DNA from: an uncultured Erwinia sp.
Lineage (GTDB): Bacteria > Pseudomonadota > Gammaproteobacteria > Enterobacterales > Enterobacteriaceae
Assembly: GCA_945290265.1 (NCBI GenBank)
Contig: CALYQW010000004.1
Span: forward strand, 62,001-126,000
Length of the DNA stretch: 64,000 nucleotides
Reading direction: 5' to 3'
Shown: positions 1-10,573 of the stretch, piece after piece
Position numbering within the stretch: position 1 is the first letter of the stretch
Layout of the letters: every line of letters begins with the position of its first letter
Program-made: the position numbers and the translations under genes
The notes under the pieces: model-generated
Database searches by the model: none
Told to the model about the DNA's origin: nothing
Seen by the model: only the letters and a program-made list of their open reading frames with translations

Positions 1-1278
1 GGACTTTTCTACGGCTCCGCTGACGCGATTAAAATGGCCGGTCCCAGCGTCATTCTGGCCTATATTATTGGCGGTGTGGCGGCGTATATTATTATGCGCG
101 CGCTGGGCGAAATGTCGGTTAATAACCCGCAGGCCAGTTCTTTCTCGCGTTATGCCAGAGACTATCTTGGCCCACTGGCTGGCTTTATCACAGGCTGGAC
201 CTACTGTTTTGAAATCCTGATCGTGGCCATCGCCGATGTCACCGCTTTCGGCATCTATATGGGCTTCTGGTTCCCGGACGTTCCGCACTGGATATGGGTA
301 CTGAGCGTGGTGCTGATTATTGGCGCCATTAACCTCGCCACGGTTAAAATCTTTGGTGAAGTCGAGTTCTGGCTGTCGCTGTTTAAAGTCGCCACCATTA
401 TCGTGATGATTATTGCCGGGATCGGCATTATCTTCTGGGGTATTGGTAACGGCGGGCAGCCAACCGGGATCAGCAACCTGTGGAGTAACGGCGGCTTCTT
501 CCCCTATGGCTGGACAGGGATGCTACTGTCGCTGCAGGTGGTGATGTTCGCTTACGGTGGTATTGAGATTATCGGCATTACCGCCGGTGAAGCCAAAGAT
601 CCGGCCTCCTCGATTCCGCGCGCGGTAAACGCCGTACCGGCACGTATTCTGGTATTTTATGTCGGCACCCTGTTTGTGATTATGTCGATCTACCCGTGGA
701 ACCAGGTGGGTACGCACGGCAGTCCGTTTGTGCTGACTTTCCAACATATGGGGATTGCAGCCGCCGCAGCTATTCTGAACTTTGTGGTGATCACCGCGTC
801 CCTGTCGGCGATTAACAGCGATGTGTTCGGTGTGGGCAGAATGTTGCACGGCATGGCTGAACAGCGTCATGCACCAAAAATGTTCAGCAATGTTACCCGT
901 AATGGCGTACCCTGGGTAACGGTACTGGCGATGATGCTGGCGATGCTGGTGGCGGTGTATCTAAACTACCTGATACCGGGCAAAGTTTTCCTGGTGATTG
1001 CCTCACTGGCAACCTTTGCTACCGTCTGGGTGTGGATAATGATCCTGTTCTCCCAGATTGCGTTTCGCCGCACCCTGACCCCGGAGCAAAAAAAAGCGCT
1101 CAATTTTCCGCTGCCGGGTGGCGTCTTTACTGCTATGGCGGGCATCCTGTTTCTGGCGCTGATTATTGCTTTGATTGGTTACTTCCCGGATACCCGCGTA
1201 TCACTGTATGTGGGTATTGCATGGATCGTGCTACTGATTATCAGCTGGCAGTGGGTAAAGCGCCGCAGTGGGGCATAG
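1..1278 (+). CDS. proY: ProY-type amino acid permease, 5' end cut by window edge
   Basis: Inner-membrane amino acid/polyamine/organocation (APC) permease, cryptic proline-specific type. Reading frame 1 is open from base 1, so the gene starts before the window and the first Met (position 34) is internal. The family motif around [17 protein letters not shown] and many hydrophobic segments of about 20 residues are visible, ending in the charged tail WVKRRSGA. It lies next to acpH/queA as in E. coli, which supports ProY over the paralogues AroP, PheP or GabP. malZ, which follows proY in E. coli, is absent. Substrate is inferred from family and context only. Confidence 0.9.
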   Translation, partial: GLFYGSADAIKMAGPSVILAYIIGGVAAYIIMRALGEMSVNNPQASSFSRYARDYLGPLAGFITGWTYCFEILIVAIADVTAFGIYMGFWFPDVPHWIWVLSVVLIIGAINLATVKIFGEVEFWLSLFKVATIIVMIIAGIGIIFWGIGNGGQPTGISNLWSNGGFFPYGWTGMLLSLQVVMFAYGGIEIIGITAGEAKDPASSIPRAVNAVPARILVFYVGTLFVIMSIYPWNQVGTHGSPFVLTFQHMGIAAAAAILNFVVITASLSAINSDVFGVGRMLHGMAEQRHAPKMFSNVTRNGVPWVTVLAMMLAMLVAVYLNYLIPGKVFLVIASLATFATVWVWIMILFSQIAFRRTLTPEQKKALNFPLPGGVFTAMAGILFLALIIALIGYFPDTRVSLYVGIAWIVLLIISWQWVKRRSGA

Positions 1279-1279
1279 T

Positions 1280-1314
1280 TCTTTCGCGGATTATCATCGA
1301 TGATCCGCGAAAGA
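1280..1314 (+). terminator. Hairpin downstream of proY
   Basis: A 12-bp perfect stem (TCTTTCGCGGAT paired with ATCCGCGAAAGA) with an 11-nt loop starts just after the proY stop. There is no clear T-run after it, so it may act as an RNA 3'-end stabiliser or a weak terminator. Confidence 0.5.
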
Positions 1315-1450
1315 TAACGTTCGCTGGCGCCGGTTGCCACGACCGCAGATGATAAACTAATAATGTGTAATACGGGCCGGTCAGTGGATCAGGAAAGGAT
1401 CACTGACATGGTGGCCGCGCCAGCGGTCACTTTTTTATAAGGATATTTTT

Positions 1451-1894
1451 ATGGCGTTCAAAATCCGCCGCGTCCGGCGTGACGAAGGAAAAGACATTCT
1501 CTCTATCTGGCGTGACTCAGTTGAGGCCACCCACCATTTTCTGTCGGCTTCAGACAGGCAAAATATTGAACTGGAAGTGGGCAAATTTTTGCCTGAAGCA
1601 CCGTTATGGGTGACGGTCGATGATAAAGATAAGCCGGTAGCCTTTATGCTGCTTTCTGAGCATCACCTGAAAGCGCTGTTTGTCGCGCCTGAAGCGCAGG
1701 GAATGGGGGTAGGGCGACTGTTGGTGGCGTATGCGCTGTCATTAATTCCGCGACTGACGCTGGATGTTAATGAACAGAACCAGGCAGCGTTGACCTTCTA
1801 TCAGAAACAGGGGTTTGTGGTTACCGGCCGCTCTGAAGTGGATCAGCAGGGGCGTCCTTATCCGCTGCTGCATATGGCGTATCGTAGCGAGTAA
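1451..1894 (+). CDS. yjaB: GNAT-family N-acetyltransferase, YjaB-like
   Basis: A 147-residue single-domain GNAT acetyltransferase that would transfer acetyl from acetyl-CoA to an amine; E. coli YjaB is reported as a protein-lysine acetyltransferase. The acetyl-CoA pyrophosphate loop is visible as the Q/RxxGxG/A-type motif in APEAQGMGVGRLLV (about residues 80-93). NVNEQNQAALTFYQKQGF-type motif B follows, and the protein matches YjaB nearly end to end (FLPEAPLWV, FMLLS, TGRSEVD, PYPLL). The start ATG follows AAGGATATTTTT. In E. coli yjaB lies elsewhere, so its position between proY and acpH in place of malZ is a rearrangement. Substrate unknown. Confidence 0.85.
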   Translation: MAFKIRRVRRDEGKDILSIWRDSVEATHHFLSASDRQNIELEVGKFLPEAPLWVTVDDKDKPVAFMLLSEHHLKALFVAPEAQGMGVGRLLVAYALSLIPRLTLDVNEQNQAALTFYQKQGFVVTGRSEVDQQGRPYPLLHMAYRSE

Positions 1895-1915
1895 ACCGTT
1901 TCCGGCTGCCGGGGT

Positions 1916-2497
1916 CTACAGTATCTGGCGGCTGGCTTTATTCATCATCTGCGGATAAAACTGCCAGAACAGCGTTTCAAGCTGCTGATAGTGAGTAACA
2001 AAATCCTGATAACTCTCCGCCAGAGCGGCCAGCTTTGGCCGGCGACTGGCCATGCCTGCCAGCACCCGTTGCAGAAAAGATGCCTCTGCATAGCGCTCCA
2101 TCCAGCGTTCGCGCCATAAATACTGATTCAGCCGCTGAAAGCCCGCCGGGGTAGCCGTTAAATCCGGTGTAATCACCCGTTCGGCCTCGGTGACAAAGGC
2201 GCTCAGCGTCTGTTGCGGCATCAGCCTATCCCAGTGCAAAGCGAGAAAATGATCCCAGACCACATCGAGGGTAATACCGGAAACGCGCCGGGTTTGCGGG
2301 CGGAACAGACGTCGGGCCGCGCTGACTTCTGGCAGTGAGTCGGTCAGGGCATCAATCCGGCGGTGCAGCGCAATGCCTTCTGCAATGGCGGGTGACCACT
2401 GCTCAGCGGGGTTGCCGCGCACATAGTCGGCCAGCAGATTGCCGGGTAAGGAGCTGTCAGCCAGGCTGGCGAGGTGAAGATGAGCAAGATAATTCAT
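1916..2497 (-). CDS. acpH: Acyl carrier protein phosphodiesterase
   Basis: AcpH hydrolyses holo-ACP to apo-ACP, releasing 4'-phosphopantetheine in the cytoplasm. The 193-residue product starts with the hallmark [10 protein letters not shown] and [10 protein letters not shown] and contains [10 protein letters not shown] and the metal-site motif [11 protein letters not shown] of this HD-like family. Length equals the E. coli enzyme. The gene is divergent from queA as in E. coli, but accessory DNA with colicin remnants now separates them. Confidence 0.95.
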   Translation of the reverse strand: MNYLAHLHLASLADSSLPGNLLADYVRGNPAEQWSPAIAEGIALHRRIDALTDSLPEVSAARRLFRPQTRRVSGITLDVVWDHFLALHWDRLMPQQTLSAFVTEAERVITPDLTATPAGFQRLNQYLWRERWMERYAEASFLQRVLAGMASRRPKLAALAESYQDFVTHYQQLETLFWQFYPQMMNKASRQIL

Positions 2498-2795
2498 TGG
2501 TCTACTATACGGGGTTTAGATCCAAATGATGTAAAAAATTATGCTCAGGAGATAATTCATTGTTCAGGGAGTCTGCCAACGCAGCCCGGCTTCGCTTCTG
2601 ATGGCTCACCAGCTGTGGCCAGGCATCCGTTAAAAAATCATCTAATCAGTGGATAGCACGCTGACATGCCGTTGTTAAGATAACGGGATCAACGCCCATC
2701 GAGTCTGGCTTTTGGTCTGACCTTAAAGGGCTTCAAATCGCGCGGGGCATCTACCGAAATCGAATGCCTGAATAATGTTTGCGAGGTTAAAGGAA

Positions 2796-3100
2796 ATGAA
2801 TAAGAGATTCTACATTAAGATGTTTTTATTCAGTCTGGCTTTCTGTGGGTTTATTTGTGTCTTAGGGTATGTAAGATTCCCACATGAGCTCGATTCAGCA
2901 GACCTGAAAATCGCTGTTTTTGGGATAACATCATCAATTTTTTTCCTTTTGCCTATAAATTAGTTGAAAGAATATATCCGGCACTATGTGATCCCGCACA
3001 CTGGAATAGAGGTGCGGGCGTAATTATTTTTGCCTTGGCTATACCGCCTGGTCTGCTGGAGCTGATTTTTAGAAAAAGACCGGGTTCGTTTGTTAATTAA
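2796..3100 (+). pseudogene. Colicin E1-type immunity protein gene, frameshifted
   Basis: The first frame reads MNKRFYIKMFLFSLAFCGF and stops at 2963 after ...FFLLPIN. A one-base shift near 2951 continues it as YKLVERIYPALCDPAHW through IIFALAIPPGLLELIF to a stop at 3098-3100. The rejoined product of about 100 residues has three hydrophobic segments. It resembles pore-forming colicin immunity proteins of the E1 type: the (R)(F/Y)YIK start and the LAIPxGLLxL segment near the end are recognisable. As in colicin operons it lies on the strand opposite the colicin and converges with it, overlapping by 8 bp. Identification is from remembered family similarity. The frameshift is read directly. Confidence 0.72.
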
Positions 3101-4038
3101 AAATAGTATCGTTAATTTCTCTGACCAGAGAGTCATCAATAAGCGTGCCAAACATGGCCATTAACAGAGCGAATCCCAAAATTCCCAGAGCAGAGCCCGT
3201 TATGATTGAGAAGACTAATGCGACCGCTTCGGTTGCATAATAACCGACTAAAAAGGTTTCAACCTTTAAGTAGAAGGCTTTGTAGTCTCCGGTCTTTATT
3301 GATGTCACTGATACCGGAATTATATCAAGTATATTCAGGCCATAGCTTATAAAGCCAGGTGCACGAGTGCATATTTTTAATTTTTTGGCAAGTTCTGCCT
3401 GTTTTAATCCAGCAATAGCATTCGCGATGGCTTCCCGATCTTTTTGGCTGAATTTTTTATTGATATTTCCTTTGTATTTATTAAATGCAGCCAGAGCTTT
3501 ATCTGCATTCCTGATCCGTTTACCTTTTGCTGTATAAGAAAATTTTTTGGCGGAGGTCTGAGCTTGTTCGTCAAATTTCGCAGCGACTTCCTTAAAAATC
3601 AGTTGTAAATTGTATTGCAGTCAAAATTTCCTCTGTTGCTGACTGCTGATTTGGTCTTGAAGACTGAAGTTGCGATAAGTTTGTCTTATCAGCATTAATC
3701 GAATCGACAATGTTTTTTTTATCGATTTGACGAATGTCAATATACTTTTGAGCTTCAGCAGCATCCTCTTTACTCGATGGCCACCAGATACGGGCTTTGT
3801 TTAGTATAATGTCCTGGTCTACATAGTCAGCAGCATTTAGCTCTGATGCTATTTTGGCCTTGTCACTAAATTCATGCCAAAACCGGTATTTACGCCACTA
3901 AGATTATAGTCGTCTAATCCAACGCCATGATCTGTATTCTTTACTGTCAGCGACTCCTGTTATAAAAATAAGCACACGTCCCTCAGACGTGTAAGGGATC
4001 CCATCTCTATAGTAAGCAACGCCGTTTGATTTGCTCAT
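3093..4038 (-). pseudogene. Pore-forming colicin (E1-like), multiply frameshifted remnant
   Basis: Reading the minus strand, the product begins at 4038 after an AAAGGA ribosome site with MSKSNGVAYYRDGIPYTSEG, close to the colicin E1 start (VAYYKDGVPYDDKG). The first frame stops at 3904. Later coherent pieces lie in other frames: a helical stretch with KARIWWPSSKEDAAEAQKY (about 3900-3620), then from about 3620 to 3093 an uninterrupted C-terminal channel domain containing KALAAFNKYKGNINKKFS, FYLKVETF and the hydrophobic hairpin ALVFSIITGSALGILGFALL. At least three frameshifts separate the pieces: near 3930, in a T-run near 3885, and near 3615. The rejoined length of about 315 residues is short for E1 (522), so part of the receptor/translocation region is also missing. 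Colicins are normally plasmid-borne, so this is probably an integrated remnant. No LexA box was recognised upstream. Confidence 0.78.
3779..3811 (+). other. Protospacer matching CRISPR array 2 spacer 32
   Basis: These 33 bases, inside the colicin remnant, are identical to the spacer at 26764-26796. The base before (T at 3778) also equals the last base of the preceding repeat. The flank reads GATG|GCC, so an ATG PAM sits one base out of register with the spacer as stored. Confidence 0.97.
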
Positions 4039-4455
4039 GAAAATAATCCTTTTTTCTGGGGGGATGGTGAGGTTGTACGGGGGAAATATAATCACTGGCC
4101 TGCCCGGTCAATGATAATTTTGCTCAAAATATTTTATGTTGTTAAATTGGTTTTTTCTGCATGCAGAGTTATACTTAAATAAGTAAAATCCTTATTCGAT
4201 TTAATTTTATTTATTATTTTCTCGCGCATCATTTATTTTGATGTTAAGGAAAGATTAAATGATGTGAAAACCGCCTCAGTCATCATTCTTCCTGATCTGA
4301 ATAAAGTGATTTCTCTGCCTTTTGCCGTTTTCTCCGGTGCTGTGCCTGTCTGAAGTGCAATTCCCGCCGTCGGCAGTATAGCCTGAGCTTGAGGTTTAGC
4401 TGTGAGCGCTTTTCAGCTAGACTATGCGGCCTGATTTCCCGAACACAGATTGCTT
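4039..4455. other. Intergenic region upstream of queA and of the colicin remnant
   Basis: AT-rich from 4039 to about 4260, as expected for accessory DNA beside the colicin remnant, then more typical composition into the queA leader. It should hold the queA promoter. No open frame, tRNA or clear operator was recognised. Confidence 0.5.
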
Positions 4456-5526
4456 ATGCGCGTTGCCGATTTTTCCTTTGAGTTACCCGAATCTTTGATT
4501 GCCCACTATCCGCAGGCGGAACGCAGTGGCTGTCGTCTGCTGTCACTTGACGGCAATGATGGCGCGTTAAGCCACGGCGTTTTTACCGATCTGCTGGATA
4601 AACTGCATCCGGGCGATTTGCTGGTGTTTAACAATACCCGGGTGATCCCGGCGCGCCTGTTCGGACGCAAAGCCAGCGGCGGAAAAATTGAAGTGCTGGT
4701 AGAACGGATGCTGGACGATAAGCGCGTGCTGGCCCATGTGCGCGCCTCTAAATCACCGAAACCTGGCAGCGCATTACTGCTGGGAGATGATGACAGCATC
4801 CAGGCGACCATGGTGGCGCGCCACGATACGCTGTTTGAAATTGAATTTAACGATGCGCGCCCGGTGCTGGAAATTCTCGAAGCCATCGGCCATATGCCGC
4901 TGCCACCCTATATTGACCGCCCGGATGAAGAGTCCGACCGCGAACTGTATCAGACGGTCTACAGCCAGAAGCCCGGTGCCGTCGCTGCGCCCACCGCCGG
5001 GCTGCACTTTGACCAGCCGCTGCTGGATGCGCTGAAGGAAAAGGGCATTGAAACCGCCTTTGTCACCCTGCATGTAGGTGCCGGAACCTTCCAGCCGGTG
5101 CGAGTAGACAGTATTCAGGATCATGTGATGCACGCCGAATATGCGGAAGTACCGCAGGAGGTGGTGGATGCGGTGCTTGCCTGTAAGGCGCGCGGTAATC
5201 GCGTGGTGGCGGTTGGCACCACCTCGGTGCGTTCGCTGGAGAGCGCCGCGCAGGCGGCGGAAGGTGCGCTGATTGCGCCGTTCTTCGGTGATACTAAAAT
5301 CTTTATTTATCCCGGCTACCGGTATCAGGTGATTGACGCGCTGGTGACCAATTTCCACCTGCCGGAATCCACCCTGATTATGCTGGTATCGGCATTTGCC
5401 GGTTACCGTAATACCATGCAGGCATACCAGCAGGCGGTAGCGCAGCAGTATCGTTTTTTCAGTTATGGTGATGCGATGTTTATCACCCGTAACCCACAGG
5501 CGTTTACTGAAATTCCGGGCAAATAA
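4456..5526 (+). CDS. queA: tRNA preQ1(34) S-adenosylmethionine ribosyltransferase-isomerase
   Basis: QueA transfers and isomerises the ribose of SAM onto preQ1 in the anticodon wobble position of tRNA, giving epoxyqueuosine. The ATG at 4456 starts [19 protein letters not shown] and gives 356 residues, the E. coli length; the ATG six bases earlier would add two residues. Conserved segments include [42 protein letters not shown] and [10 protein letters not shown]. It heads the queA-tgt-yajC-secD-secF cluster and works directly after Tgt. Confidence 0.98.
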   Translation: MRVADFSFELPESLIAHYPQAERSGCRLLSLDGNDGALSHGVFTDLLDKLHPGDLLVFNNTRVIPARLFGRKASGGKIEVLVERMLDDKRVLAHVRASKSPKPGSALLLGDDDSIQATMVARHDTLFEIEFNDARPVLEILEAIGHMPLPPYIDRPDEESDRELYQTVYSQKPGAVAAPTAGLHFDQPLLDALKEKGIETAFVTLHVGAGTFQPVRVDSIQDHVMHAEYAEVPQEVVDAVLACKARGNRVVAVGTTSVRSLESAAQAAEGALIAPFFGDTKIFIYPGYRYQVIDALVTNFHLPESTLIMLVSAFAGYRNTMQAYQQAVAQQYRFFSYGDAMFITRNPQAFTEIPGK

Positions 5527-5568
5527 CCCCTTAAGATCTTAATCTGCAACGCATCAGCGCTGCGTTAG

Positions 5569-6777
<1,209 letters not shown>

Positions 6778-6794
6778 ACAATGAGGAAGAAACA

Positions 6795-7124
6795 ATGAGT
6801 CTGTTCATTTCTGATGCCGTGGCGACAGCCGCTCCCGCTCAGGGAAGCCCTTACTTCACGGTGCTGATGCTGGTGGTATTTGGTCTGATTTTCTACTTTA
6901 TGATCCTGCGTCCGCAGCAGAAGCGGGCAAAAGAGCATAAAAAGCTGATGGACTCCATTACCAAAGGTGATGAAGTGCTGACCACCGGTGGTCTGGTCGG
7001 TCGCGTGACCAAAGTGGCAGAAACCGGTTATGTTTCTATTGCTCTGAATGAAACCACTGAAGTGGTTGTAAAACGCGATTTCGTAGCCGCCGTTCTGCCG
7101 AAAGGTTCAATGAAGGCGCTGTAA
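6795..7124 (+). CDS. yajC: Sec translocon accessory subunit YajC
   Basis: Small inner-membrane protein of 109 residues that associates with SecDF-YidC and SecYEG. One transmembrane helix (about residues 19-39, TVLMLVVFGLIFYFMILRPQ) is followed by RPQQKRAKEHKK and a soluble SH3-like cytoplasmic domain with TGGLVGRVTKV. It precedes secD by 27 bp in the standard operon. Confidence 0.97.
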   Translation: MSLFISDAVATAAPAQGSPYFTVLMLVVFGLIFYFMILRPQQKRAKEHKKLMDSITKGDEVLTTGGLVGRVTKVAETGYVSIALNETTEVVVKRDFVAAVLPKGSMKAL

Positions 7125-7151
7125 TTTACTGATTTCCCGAAGGGAACTGCC

Positions 7152-8999
7152 GTGCTAAACCGTTATCCTTTATGGAAGTACATCATGCTGGTCGTCGTGC
7201 TACTTGTCGGCCTGCTGTATGCACTGCCCAACCTTTATGGTGAGGATCCGGCTGTTCAGGTCACTGGTGCGCGCGGAAGCGCCGCCAGTGAGCAAACGCT
7301 GGTTCAGATCCAGACCGCTTTAAAACAAGACAATATTCAGAGCAAATCCATCGCCCTGGAAAACGGCGCGATTATGGCGCGTTTTGCCAACACCGATGTG
7401 CAGCTGCGCGCGCGTGAAGCGATTACCAAAGTGCTGGGTGAGAACTACGTCGTCGCACTGAACCTGGCACCGGCTACCCCGATGTGGCTGAGTATGCTGG
7501 CCGCTGAGCCAATGAAACTTGGTCTCGACCTGCGTGGTGGCGTTCACTTCCTGATGGAAGTCGATATGGACACTGCCCTGAGCAAACTTCAGGAACAGAA
7601 TATCGACGGCCTGCGCAGCGATCTGCGCGATAAAAACATTCCTTACGTTAGCGTGCGCAAAACCGATAATTACGGTCTGGAAATCCGCTTTCGTGATGCC
7701 GATGCCCGTGACAGTGCTATCAGCTACCTGACTGGCCGTCACCGCGATCTGGTGATCAACGGCAGCGGTGCCAATGCCCTGAGCGCGGTAATGAGCGACG
7801 AGCGTCTGCGTGAAGCGCGCGAATACGCGGTACAGCAAAACATTACTATCCTGCGTAACCGTGTGAACCAGCTGGGCGTGGCCGAGCCACTGGTACAACG
7901 TCAGGGCGCTGACCGTATTGTGGTCGAGCTGCCGGGGATTCAGGATACCGCCAGGGCGAAAGAGATCCTCGGAGCGACCGCCACCCTGGAGTTCCGCCTG
8001 GTGAATACCAGCGTTGATCCGACTATGGCTGCCAATGGCCGCGTGCCGGGTGACTCGGAAGTTAAAGATACCCGTGACGGTCAGCATGTGGTGCTGTACA
8101 AGCGCGTGATCCTGACCGGTGACCATATCACCGACTCCACCTCCAGCACCGATGAGTACAACCAGCCGCAGGTGAATATTTCCCTCGACAGCGCGGGCGG
8201 TAACGCCATGTCTAACTTCACCAAAGATAACGTTGGTAAAGCGATGGCAACCCTGTTTGTGGAATATAAAGACAGCGGTAAAAAAGACGCCAATGGCCGT
8301 GCGATGCTGGTGAAACAGGAAGAAGTGATCAACGTGGCGAATATTCAGTCACGTCTGGGTAACAGCTTCCGCATCACCGGCATCAATAACCCGAACGAAG
8401 CGCGTCAGCTGTCGCTGCTGCTGCGTGCCGGTGCGCTGATTGCCCCAATCCAGATTGTTGAGGAACGTACCATTGGTCCAACCATGGGTCAGCAGAACAT
8501 CACTCAGGGTCTGGAAGCCTGCCTGTGGGGGCTGATTGCCTCTATCGTGTTTATGGTGGTGTGGTATCGCAAATTCGGCGTGATCGCCACGACGGCGCTG
8601 GTGGCGAACCTGGTGCTGATTGTCGGTATTATGTCGCTGCTGCCGGGGGCAACCCTCACCATGCCGGGGATTGCCGGTATTGTGCTGACGCTGGCGGTGG
8701 CGGTAGATGCCAACGTACTGATCAATGAGCGTATTAAAGAAGAATTGAAAAACGGGCGTTCGGTGCAGCAGGCGATCCATGAAGGTTATAAAGGCGCATT
8801 TTCCAGTATTGTGGACGCCAATATCACCACGCTGATTACTGCGGTGATCCTGTATGCCGTAGGGACCGGTTCGATTAAAGGCTTTGCGATTACGACGGCA
8901 ATCGGGGTGGCGACCTCCATGTTTACCGCCATTGTCGGTACGCGTGCCATCGTAAACCTGTTGTACGGCGGCAAACGCATCAACAAGCTGTCTATCTGA
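7152..8999 (+). CDS. secD: Protein translocase subunit SecD
   Basis: SecD uses the proton motive force with SecF to pull exported proteins out on the periplasmic side. The GTG start gives 615 residues as in E. coli. The N-terminal transmembrane helix ([22 protein letters not shown]) is followed by the large periplasmic P1 head ([16 protein letters not shown]) and, from about residue 450, the RND-type five-helix bundle with [19 protein letters not shown], carrying the conserved membrane Asp, and NERIKEEL. secF starts 10 bp after its stop. Confidence 0.98.
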   Translation: MLNRYPLWKYIMLVVVLLVGLLYALPNLYGEDPAVQVTGARGSAASEQTLVQIQTALKQDNIQSKSIALENGAIMARFANTDVQLRAREAITKVLGENYVVALNLAPATPMWLSMLAAEPMKLGLDLRGGVHFLMEVDMDTALSKLQEQNIDGLRSDLRDKNIPYVSVRKTDNYGLEIRFRDADARDSAISYLTGRHRDLVINGSGANALSAVMSDERLREAREYAVQQNITILRNRVNQLGVAEPLVQRQGADRIVVELPGIQDTARAKEILGATATLEFRLVNTSVDPTMAANGRVPGDSEVKDTRDGQHVVLYKRVILTGDHITDSTSSTDEYNQPQVNISLDSAGGNAMSNFTKDNVGKAMATLFVEYKDSGKKDANGRAMLVKQEEVINVANIQSRLGNSFRITGINNPNEARQLSLLLRAGALIAPIQIVEERTIGPTMGQQNITQGLEACLWGLIASIVFMVVWYRKFGVIATTALVANLVLIVGIMSLLPGATLTMPGIAGIVLTLAVAVDANVLINERIKEELKNGRSVQQAIHEGYKGAFSSIVDANITTLITAVILYAVGTGSIKGFAITTAIGVATSMFTAIVGTRAIVNLLYGGKRINKLSI

Positions 9000-9009
9000 G
9001 GAGTGCGTT

Positions 9010-9978
9010 GTGGCACAGGACTATAGCGTTGAACAACTGAACTACGGCCGTAAAGTCCATGACTTTATGCGCTGGGACAAGCTGGCCTTTGCCCTTTCGG
9101 GCCTGCTGTTAATCGCATCATGCGTGATTATGGGAATTAAAGGATTTAACTGGGGACTGGACTTTACCGGTGGTACGGTAATCGAAATCTCTCTGGAAAA
9201 ACCGGCGGACATTGATGCGCTGCGTACCGCACTGCAGCAGTCCGGCTTTACCGATCCGCAGGTGCAGAACTTCGGCAGCAGCCGTGATGTGCTGGTGCGT
9301 ATGTCACCACACGAAGGCAATGCCGGTGAAGAGCTGGGCAACAAAGTGGTGACGGTGATAAACCAGACCAGCCAGCAAAATGCTACCGTAAAGCGCATTG
9401 AGTTTGTCGGCCCGACGGTCGGTAGCGATCTGGCTCAGGCTGGCGGCATGGCGCTGCTGGTGGCGCTGATTGCCATCCTGATCTACGTGGGCTTCCGCTT
9501 TGAGTGGCGTCTGGCGCTGGGTGCGGTACTGGCGCTGGCACATGACGTGGTGATCACCATGGGGATCCTCTCTCTGTTCCATATTGAGATTGATCTGACC
9601 ATTGTGGCCTCACTGATGTCGGTTATCGGCTACTCGCTGAACGACAGTATCGTGGTATCAGACCGTATCCGTGAGAACTTCCGCCGCATCCGGCGCGGAA
9701 CGCCTTACGATATCGTTAACGTCTCCCTGACGCAGACGCTGAGCCGTACCATTATGACCTCGGCGACTACGCTGATGGTGGTACTGATGCTGTATATCTT
9801 TGGCGGCGCGCTGCTGGAAGGGTTCTCGTTAACCATGCTGATTGGTGTGTCTATCGGTACCATCTCTTCCATCTACGTGGCTTCGGCCCTGGCGCTGAAA
9901 CTGGGGATGAAACGCGAGCACATGCTGCAGCAGAAGGTAGAAAAAGAGGGCGCCGATCAGCCTTCGCTCCTGCCTTAA
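9010..9978 (+). CDS. secF: Protein translocase subunit SecF
   Basis: Partner of SecD in the accessory translocase; 322 residues from a GTG start behind GAGGAGTG. One N-terminal helix ([19 protein letters not shown]), a periplasmic domain with [11 protein letters not shown] and five C-terminal helices with [23 protein letters not shown], the SecF signature containing the conserved Asp. Last gene of the cluster, closed by a strong terminator. Confidence 0.98.
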   Translation: MAQDYSVEQLNYGRKVHDFMRWDKLAFALSGLLLIASCVIMGIKGFNWGLDFTGGTVIEISLEKPADIDALRTALQQSGFTDPQVQNFGSSRDVLVRMSPHEGNAGEELGNKVVTVINQTSQQNATVKRIEFVGPTVGSDLAQAGGMALLVALIAILIYVGFRFEWRLALGAVLALAHDVVITMGILSLFHIEIDLTIVASLMSVIGYSLNDSIVVSDRIRENFRRIRRGTPYDIVNVSLTQTLSRTIMTSATTLMVVLMLYIFGGALLEGFSLTMLIGVSIGTISSIYVASALALKLGMKREHMLQQKVEKEGADQPSLLP

Positions 9979-9994
9979 GCGGTATCTGAAACTT

Positions 9995-10032
9995 AACGGC
10001 CCGTCAGTTAATCGCTGGCGGGCCGTTTTTTT
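9995..10032 (+). terminator. Rho-independent terminator after secF
   Basis: GC-rich stem built from AACGGCCCG and CGGGCCGTT with a short internal loop, followed by seven T residues. It separates the sec cluster from the convergent nsrR gene. Confidence 0.92.
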
Positions 10033-10041
10033 ATCTGCTGG

Positions 10042-10479
10042 CTACAGCCGCCACAGCTGGATCAGCGTGTGCGGATTGTTGATGGCATCGGCCAGGGTGT
10101 AGCCATCAAGGTAGCTGTAAAACTGACTGAGTGCGTCACTGAGTATTGCACGCAGATGGCAGTTAGCTTTCAGAATACAGGCGGGATGGTCGCAGTTAAC
10201 CAGCGCATCAGAGCCATCAATATGGCCTTCGAGAGTTTTAACCGTACTGCCCAGCGGGTAACTGGCCGGTTCATGCGCCAGGGCAATACCGCCATTTCTG
10301 CCGAGGGTGGTTTTTACCCAGCCCTGGCGGGTCATAAAGTGCACCACCTTTACCAGATGGTTTTTTGAGACATTGATATCTTGGGCAATTTCACCAATGG
10401 TAAACGGCGTGGCGCGCGGTGGTTGCGTCAGGTAGATCAGCGTTCTCATACCCAGGTCTGTAAACTGATTTAATTTCAT
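10042..10479 (-). CDS. nsrR: Rrf2-family nitric-oxide-sensing repressor NsrR
   Basis: NsrR is an iron-sulfur transcriptional repressor that releases DNA when NO damages its cluster. The 145-residue product has an N-terminal winged helix (MKLNQFTDLGMRTLIYL, VSKNHLVKVVHFM, GRNGGIAL). Three cluster cysteines appear in CDHPACILKANC at the same spacing as E. coli NsrR. In E. coli nsrR sits with rnr; here it follows hmp on the same strand, 94 bp after it, so both probably share the NsrR operator upstream of hmp. Other Rrf2 members (IscR, RirA) fit less well because of the ALVNC start and hmp linkage. Confidence 0.9.
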   Translation of the reverse strand: MKLNQFTDLGMRTLIYLTQPPRATPFTIGEIAQDINVSKNHLVKVVHFMTRQGWVKTTLGRNGGIALAHEPASYPLGSTVKTLEGHIDGSDALVNCDHPACILKANCHLRAILSDALSQFYSYLDGYTLADAINNPHTLIQLWRL

Positions 10480-10573
10480 TGATGAGAACCTTTACCCGCC
10501 ACCTGCTACCGGTCAGGTGGCCTGGGTCATAATGCTGCCGCCAGCAGGAATGATCGCCCTGGCGGCAGCCTGG

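Noticed and set aside
4039..4240. LexA/SOS box expected upstream of a colicin gene
   Set aside because: No CTGT-N8-ACAG palindrome recognised; the regulatory region may be lost with the rest of the module.
7320..8126. Long antisense open frame in secD, and similar ones in thiI, tig, dxs and ppiD
   Set aside because: High-GC antisense shadows of well-conserved genes without ribosome sites or family similarity.
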